Part shown: one piece after another, positions 13,601 to 22,600 of the stretch
Layout of the letters: every line of letters begins with the position of its first letter
How positions within the stretch are numbered: the stretch's first letter is position 1
Assembly: GCA_030141605.1 (NCBI GenBank)
Contig: JAQGDQ010000270.1
Location: forward strand, 62,001 to 126,000
Length of the DNA: 64,000 nt
DNA from: Tubiluchus corallicola
Taxonomy: Eukaryota > Priapulida > Priapulimorpha > Priapulimorphida > Tubiluchidae
Reading direction: 5' to 3'
Notes under the pieces: model-generated
What the model was told of the DNA's origin: nothing
Databases searched by the model: none
What the model saw: the letters and a program-made list of their open reading frames with translations, nothing else
Translations under genes and position numbers: made by a program

Positions 13601-16600
13601 TGGATGACGGCCGTGTTCGATATTCGTTTGGGATGCTTTCATCCGCTTGTTGCCTTTGCGTGTTTGGCTGTGACCTCATTGAGTATGGACGTATCTTCAA
13701 ATGTGGGTCGGACATCCCTGCTCATCCAGTAACTCATCTTAACGAATTTTACTTGATAAGAAACAAATTCCGATCCAGCCACAATCTTTTAATAGGTCTG
13801 CCATTGAACACTGGATTCCAGCTTGTAAAACTGCAACAACAACTAGAAAATAACATTGGCATAAGGAATTTCACAGTAAATACTTCCAAAGTGAAAACGA
13901 ATGCCATATCTTTTCTGAATCACAGACTGATTTTTCCATGTTAAATTAACATAATCGTGTTTGCATACCTTAGCTGCTGGGACGGGAAGTATACACCTCC
14001 AACAATCAGCTTGGTGGAGTACAGATTATGTATCACAACGGCGTCTCTCACGCTACCGTACCTAACGACATGGACGGAATTAATCTCATTCTTAAATGGT
14101 TGTCGTATATGCCCAGGGTAAGAGAAGTTTTACATACAGTCATGCGTCTTTACACTGCCTACTTTTGAACTCCAGATTAGGTTGAATTAAATGAGTTTGG
14201 CTTTATATAATGTTTGTGCAAGTATAGACATTCTGTTTTTCCAAAATATATGTGGGGTGCTATAATGAGGTTTGACTGTAGTTTTACGTTTAGCTAAAAT
14301 TACATAGTGCGACAAAAGATATAGCAGCAACATTGCAATAATTACTTTTTACTTTTTCTAAGTCTCTTCAGTAAATTCTTTATTATAAGCATTATCTTTT
14401 TTAATTAGTTCAGCCGTCAGGTCCTGTGAGGGCTATGCTATGCTAAAAAATCTAACTTTGCTTCATTGAAATTATTGCAACTTCTATGCTATGCTAAGTA
14501 ATGTAACTTTGCTTCGTTGAAATTGTTGTAACTTCTATACCAACTTCTATGCTATGCTAAGTAATGTAACTTTGCTTTGTTGAAATTGTTGCAACTTCTT
14601 ACCAATAAGATATATATTTTGAATTTGTTAGTTAAAGTTAGCTTTAAGTTAGCTTTTTCCAACTATTTTGTAAATAATTTAAATTTTAAGTTGTTGTATT
14701 TTTCTTAATAAACAAAAAGTAAATTTTCACATTACTAATAAACTGATAGTTGTTTATTAATTTACAGAGAAGAAAATGTAGAAAATGATCTTTTTCTTTC
14801 TATTTTTTATTTCATTTTTGCCAAAATGTAGGTTTTATTAGTTGCACACAATTAAATTTTATGTTGCAGTTGTGCGAGATGAAAAAATCCCTCATTTGAA
14901 AAACAAGGAAAAAAGAAAAGGCATTTTTTCACTTTTTTTATTTTTTGTCACTCTTATTATCATTAAAAATTTATTTGTATTGTGCAGGATAATATGAGTC
15001 CGGTTCCCTATGTTCCCCCCGTAGATCCGGTTGACAGAGACGTGGAATTCTGTCCCACGAAGGCGCCATACGATCCCCGGCATATGCTTGCGGGAAGAAT
15101 GGACCACGCGTCCGAACGTTGGGAGAGTGGGTTTTGCGACCGGGATAGCTGGGATGAAATCATGGCTTCGTGGGCACTCAGCGTGGTCGTGGGACGTGGC
15201 AGGTCAGTTTGTTGTCATGCCATAAAAGCCCATGATGGGACGAACTCTTTCATTTGTAAACAAGTTCCAGAAACTGTACCCATAGAAAACGTTTGTCTTG
15301 ATAAAGCAATACTGGTCGACGTTTTTTTTTATAAAAAGTTGTATCATATGACAGCAAAACTAAACAATAGGCACTATCTCCATCAATTAACTATGTTTCT
15401 GTGCTTAGATTAGATTAGATTAGATTACATTAGATTAGATTAGATTAGATTAGATTAGATTAGATTAGATTAGATTAGATTAGATTAGATTAGATTAGAT
15501 TAGATTAGATTAGATTAGATTAGATTAGATTAGATTAGATTAGATTAGATTAGATTAGATTATTTATTGAATCTAAAAATTCAGTTGCACATTTACATAA
15601 ATAAGATCGTTAAACAATTAAAGATAATTAGCTAATGTTTTTGTGAGAGCAAAACCTACCAGGTGTGCATGCACTAATGAAGATCCACATTAATCAGTCA
15701 TTACTATTAAATTTAGAGAAAACAACAGAATGAAATTTAAGTAGTTTAAAAGAGAAAGAGCTAAAGTTGTTGCATTCACAATGTGTAACGGCACGGTATT
15801 CCACATTCTATTACCCATTTGGAAATGAATATTTAGAAGCATTAATACGACAAAGGCTTTCATACAAATTGCAACTATGGCCCCCTTTAAACCGAAACTA
15901 GGCGTATATTGAAATTTTTAAGTCAATATAAACCCATGACAAATTTTGTGTTACAATTATTTCAAGTTTTTTATTCTTGTTGCAATACTTCTGCTGTCTT
16001 GCTAGTTGCATTGTTGAAGTAAATTGAATGTTGTATGTTATAGATTGGGTGGAATTCCTATAAGCATAATAGCTGTAGAAACTAGAACAGTTGAAGTTGG
16101 TATTCCAGCCGATCCCGCTAACGACGATTCCGAAGTAAAGGTAAATAGGAAACACGGCATAATTCATCGTTTAAATAAAATTTAGGTTAGTTGGCTGACT
16201 GGTTGATTTGCTGACTGACTGACTAACTGATCGACGTTTAGCAAGACTGCCTTACTGGTTGCCCAACTCATTAACTGACTCTCTATGTGACTGACCAACT
16301 CCACAGACTACTCCTCAAACTCATTCAATGATTGCTTGACTCATCTATAGACTTACTGACTGAGTGACTTGGTTTCTGTTTAACTGACAGACGAATTGTG
16401 TTATTATCATTACCAACTATTATATTTTGTGTGGTTAGTTTGCATAAAAGGTAAATGAACATTTTCAAATTTGCAGCTCATACCTCAAGCAGGACAAGTG
16501 TGGTATCCGGATTCGGCATACAAGACCGCTCAAGCCATATTCGACTTCAACAAGGAGAAACAACCTTTGATTATATTTGCTAACTGGCGCGGATTCTCCG

Positions 16601-19600
16601 GCGGAATGAAAGGTAATGTTCCAAAAAAATGCCCAGTCTTGTTGCCCAGGGCCGCTTTAAGTAGGGGCATGCTGGGCAGTTGTCCGGGGCCCAGGAGCAC
16701 AGGGGTCTTATGCTAATCTATGTATGTTGTGACTTGCTGTCGATAAATAAATACTATAATATATGAAACTACTTTTATGTTGATTAGTCTTTGCTGTACA
16801 ACATGTTTTTTATGTTCAAATGCTGATTTTGTTGAAAGTGCCAATACAATAAAGATATGTTTAGTTTTATCGATTATTTACATTTTTATACCTGTGAGTG
16901 GTTGTATAGGTAAGAACCCCAATGCATTGGTTTGCCCGGGGGCCTATAATGCTGTTAAGATGTTATGAAAAATAGCTATCAGGCTTGTAAAAATACTATA
17001 AGCAGCATTGCATTAACATGCACATTAATGTTGACCATATCATCTAATAAGTGTGCATTTTCCATTTCAGACATGTTTGATCAGGTACTTAAGTTTGGAT
17101 CATATATAGTTGATGCTCTAGTGAATTACACGCAGCCAGTACTCGTGTACATTCCTCCCTACGCGGAACTGAGAGGTGGCGCTTGGGTCGTAGTGGATCC
17201 ATCCATTAACAATCGTTACATGGAGATGTATGCCGATCCAGACAGCCGGTGAGTAGAGGTCACGAAGCTGTGTTGTCTGGTATCAGTCAAGTCAAGTTTT
17301 TGTAAATACTTGTTGTAGGCATTATTTTAAAACTGTCACAATTTGGCTTGCCAAACGAATTTTCATAAAAATCTGTTTGTTTCAAACATGTATAACATTT
17401 GGGTATAAGAGCTTTCACTTTTTATGGAGCACATTTATACAACCCGTTGCATATGAATCTAAAACTGGCTAAAAATGTTAAAAAATTTAATAAACTACTA
17501 AACACTCACCTGTATAATTTATATAAGGTAAATAATTTATATAACTTGTATAATTTAAAACTACATGTCTGTGTTGTAACTGATCATCACTAAAAATATC
17601 GGTCTATCATTTTATGCAAAAGTTTTTATAAATGTGATAATGTGATTTTTATTGATGACTTTTTTGTTGTGATTTTTGTGATAATTTAAAGCGATTTATT
17701 AGATTTCAAGCAATTTGTCATAATTTAATGTGACTTTTTAATGTGTCATTCGTTAATTTTGTTTAGCACAGTTGATAGTATTTTAATATTGTATTGAGTG
17801 CTTATAAACAATGAACTTAACTGTTACTGTTACTGTAACATAAGAATGAACAATGTAGTCATTCTTTATCAAGGGAAAACTGCATAAAAGTATCACACAG
17901 ACATTTTTCTTCAGAATTTGATCTTGCCGAATTTTTGCACAGTTAAACAGCTTCTTTCGTATTTTTGTCAATGAAAGATACTTTGATAAGCTTCATTGAG
18001 CTCACAAAAATGCTCTGAATTTCTAAAGAGACCAAAAATAAATACATAAGAATTACAGTATAGTGACTAGTGAACACTGGGCTTTGACAGTTTCCTCTGG
18101 TAGTGTGACACGTACTGTACTTTTGAATCACAGAAACTTGATTCTGTGTGATCCATTTTTCGTAACATGCAAAAGGGATATTTTTTATGTTTGTGTCATA
18201 CTTACAGTGGACACTTTCCAAACCGTGATTCAACTCACATAACTAAAAAATTTGATGATTAAGGCAATGTTAACAGTTTATCTGTTATTTGAATATATCT
18301 AAAATTAAAAATGATTGATTTTGCACGATAATTATACGTGTCTCGTGTTGGTTTATAGCGGAGGTGTTTTAGAACCTGAAGGAACCGTGGAAATAAAGTA
18401 CCGATCCAAGGATCTGATTAAGACAATGAATCGCATTGATCCGGTGTGCATCAGCATCCGGCAACAGTTAGCATCACCAGATCTTGGTAAGTGTGGTGCT
18501 TTGTTTTCGGTGCTTCTTCAATCTTGTAAATTCTTTGCGAATTAAGCAAAATTGCTTGTTTAAATTAATTCATACTGATTTACAACAACCGCCGGTAAAG
18601 ATAGAATAGCGTGAGTTGTAATCAATGCAGGGATGAGAATTTTCCGCGGATACGCAGAATTCAGAGTGCTTGGAAGACCAGTAGTTCCATTTTTGTAAAT
18701 CGCATAAATTCGTTGAGAAAATTTTTACTAACCCAGTACATTATTTCACAAGCTGACTGCTAGTTGGCAGGCCGTCACTTTGTTTACATCATGTACATCA
18801 GTGTAACCATGTGTATATCTCTATGTATACAAATATAGAATCAATTGTGCAGAGTTATTTGAGTCAATGGCAGACAGTTTTAATATGCTTTTGCATAGGA
18901 GCAGCCAGTACTTGAGGCGTTTTTGAGACAATTAGGTATTATGTATCCTTAATAGTTGGATATTTTAAATTATGCATGAAACAAGGTAATTGATATTTTA
19001 AGTCCACTTAGAGGCTCTCTATGGTCACAAAGTTGCAATTTGTTGCTGGCTCCCAGGGGGCTTTGCCCCTCAACCCCATTGGGTGCCTAGGTGGCCCCAA
19101 AACCCCCGGCCTGTTTCAGATTTTTTTGCAATTTGTCATTCTCATCCCTGAATCAATGTTTCCTCTTCAGTTTGGTTTAATATGTACAGTGGTTAGAATT
19201 TCTTTTAATAAATTTCTTACGAGGAGAAATAATGATGCGCTGATGCGTTGTCAATGTGCTAACTGCAGTGAACTAGAACCCTAAGATCAAAGTCACAATG
19301 GTACGAAGTTGATGGCAAATCATCCTATTTGATTTCATCGTTTTTATCAGGTGCGGATGTAAAGAGACATTTGGAGATACAAATGCAAGAGCGCCACCAT
19401 CGCCTGATGTCCATGTACCATCAAGTAGCCATACAGTTCGCTGATTTGCATGATGTTGCTGGTAGAATGCAGGAGAAGGGAGTGATCCAGGTTGGTGCAA
19501 TATCGTACTATTATATAATGTACGGTCTGCTAATTTACACGACTTTGCTGGTAGAATGCAGGAGAAGGGAGTGATCCAGGTTGGTGCAATATCGTACTAT

Positions 19601-22600
19601 TATGTAATGTACGGTTTGCTAATTTACACGACTTTGCTGGTAGAATGCAGGAGAAGGGAGTGATCCAGGTCGGTGCAATATCGTACTATTATGTAATGTA
19701 CGGTTTGCTAATTTACACGACTTTGCTGGTAGAATGCAGGAGAAGGGAGTGATCTAGGTCGGTGCGTTATCATACTGTTATGTAATGTATCGCATAATCT
19801 ACTGTTTTCCATCAGTAAATTATACCTGTTAGGTAACACTTGTTCAAAAACGATCTTTTACGTGTAATGGCCCCAGTCTCTGCAATAAAATTTTGAAAAG
19901 TTTAGACATCTTTTAAAGACACGTTAATTCATGCAAGCATACAACTAAATACAGTTTTGGAGCCTACAGCCAAATCGTAGAGTTTTACTTCTGATTCTTA
20001 CATTTCAAAATGAAATCAGTTGTTTCTTCCAAATGGCTTGATTAACTATTTTATAATAGTTGCTTTCTTTAATATAACTAGCAATAAGTTCTTCTATATT
20101 TTCATGTAATTTTACTAAATTTTTCTTGTGAACTTGCATATCATTTACCTGTTTTAAATCAGCTTTTTAATATTTGCTTTATGTTTTTTTCTATACAGCA
20201 TTTAATCATATATTTATGTGGATTTTACACTATAAAAAATAAATAAACTTAAACTTAAGCTTACAATTAGTGCTACAGTCCCATAAAGGCCAAGCTGCAA
20301 CCGCGCCAGTACTGAGTCAGCAATGTTAACTCTATGGCTAGGAAGTGGCTTTATGTTTGGTTTGCCTTTATGCCAGCATTGCGAGCATTGCCAGAATGAG
20401 CCGCACTAAAGCCATAACTGCCCCATACTGACAATGTTTACTGGGTAACATGTTTGCTTAATTACTCATTAATTCTAAGCAAAAAACATTAGATATCATA
20501 AGTTGAAGTAGAAAAATGAAAATGCGTAGCGAAAATAGAAATTGCATATTGGTAACAAAAGTAGTGTGTATAAAAATGAAAAGCTAAAAACTGAGATTTA
20601 AAATGCAAAAAAAGAACACTTAAATGAATGAATTATATCCCAGGGTTGAAAACCCAATGGGCTGCCATTACACTGATTGTTTCCTCCCCTTTCTGTAAAA
20701 TCCCAGTGGCATTTAGAACACCGCACTCACCGCACATCTTACTGGCACTGTGTTTAGTACTGCATTTGAAATTAGGTGACAAAAAAGTGTTTTTTATTAT
20801 GCAGGTCGCGACCTCATAATAAATTTGGCTGTTGAACCTTGTCAAAAAATCTAAAATAGCAAAAATTCTGGATTAACCGAAAATCAATTAGATTGCTATT
20901 AAATTAGCGCTTGAAAAGAATAGAGGAGTGCAATTTTTTTCCAAGGCTTCATTTTAACAATTACAAAGATTTCAGGTATCAAATATTCCTCACCCTAATG
21001 TTTATCTGGTTAGTCAGTACGGCTTTTTTTATGACAGGATGTCGTTCCTTGGAAGAATTCTCGCCGCTTCTTCTACTGGCGATTGCGGCGCCTCCTACTG
21101 GAGAACAAAGTGCAGCAGGAGGTGTGGAAAGTTTATCCGGATCTTACCGATGGTCAGGTGCAATCCATGTTACGGCGGTGGTTCATCGAAGCTAAGGGAA
21201 CTGTAAATGTGAGTCATTGTATTGACCAACGGACAAGTTCGTAAATGTACAGTATGTAATCGCTTAATGACACTAATGTGTTCCGGCAAAAAGCGATGTT
21301 AAGCAAAACATCGTTAAACGAAACCAACATGTCTACAGAAAGCAATGTAATAGAATTGAGATACATTCTAGAAGCAAAAATCAATACTGTTTAAATCCTA
21401 ATATAAATTAAATGTTTATGAGTTTTATTCATATTTCAACTGATCAATTTCTTTCTTTTTGCATGAAGCATTTCTTACCAATACCTAGCTAGACATGCTT
21501 CTGGTTTCTTTTTCATTAACGTTGAAGCCCTATATATCTAAGCAGTTAGTGGTTAAACAATGCGTGGTGAAAGTCTTGTGCTAGAGCAGGGGTGTGCAAA
21601 TTATCTGACTAGCCGGACCACAATAAACATTCCCGCAATTCCTGTGAGCCACATGCAGTTTGGTGAAGGAGCCGAGTACAGTAGGACCTAATAACGATTT
21701 TTTCTTGCATCCGATTTGCACACATCATTACTACTGCACTACTACACTCAAGAAACTATTTTAGAAGTTATTAAAATTTATATTAAGAACCATATATTTC
21801 GTCATGTCCGACAGTGACATTAAGTGACAACGGTCTTGTAAGGGTTAATGTCATCCGATCTAGAGGAAAAAACTACCCGCACTATCTTTGCGATATTGGC
21901 ACAGACTTCAGCTGGATCGCGTGGGCCGCACTTTAATCACATTGACAAACCTTTTCGCGGGCCACGCAAGATATCTCGGCGGGCCGCAGTTTGCACACCC
22001 GTGTGATAGAGTGATCTTCGGTCAGTTTCGTGTAGTACTACTCTGGCTGCCATGTAACAAGTTGCAGACAAAATTCCTTGGTATAAAGTTTGAACTCGGG
22101 TGTCTACAGGCGAATAAATTGCAAATAGATTTTCTTTGATCAAGTGGCTAGTATTTGGTACATAATTAGTATGGAAGCAAAAACATATAATAATTGTATT
22201 GTTTTTAGAAGAGAATAATGCAAGTACATACCGATTTAATGCTTCAAATTGGGAAAAAAATGTTGATAAAAGTAGCTTTGAGCAAAGTTAAAACCCGTCG
22301 TTAAACCGAAACGTGCGTCATTAAGTGAGAAAAAGGTGTAAAATGTTCAGCGTCGTGAAATGTCGCTAAGCGGGAAGTCATTAAGCGAGGCGTACTGTAA
22401 TTTAATTCCAGTTATTTTCATGTAACTAAAGACTGAGCTTACATTTGTGCTTCTGCTCATAACAAGAAATCGACGTCTAATTGCATTTTTGTGCGAAGTA
22501 GGAAATGACTCAGCTGTTTAGAACCTTGTACTCAGTTGAGTATTTCTGCTCACTGCAACAAGTTTGAGTATTGCATGTAACTGAATGTTTGGAACAAGTA

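Noticed and set aside
13576-13944. 122-codon + strand ORF
   Set aside because: It starts inside a tRNA-like SINE head and has no recognisable domain; an intron of the carboxylase gene covers it.
15404-15561. Interstitial telomere repeat
   Set aside because: The motif is TTAGA, not TTAGG or TTAGGG, and it adjoins a LINE 3' end.
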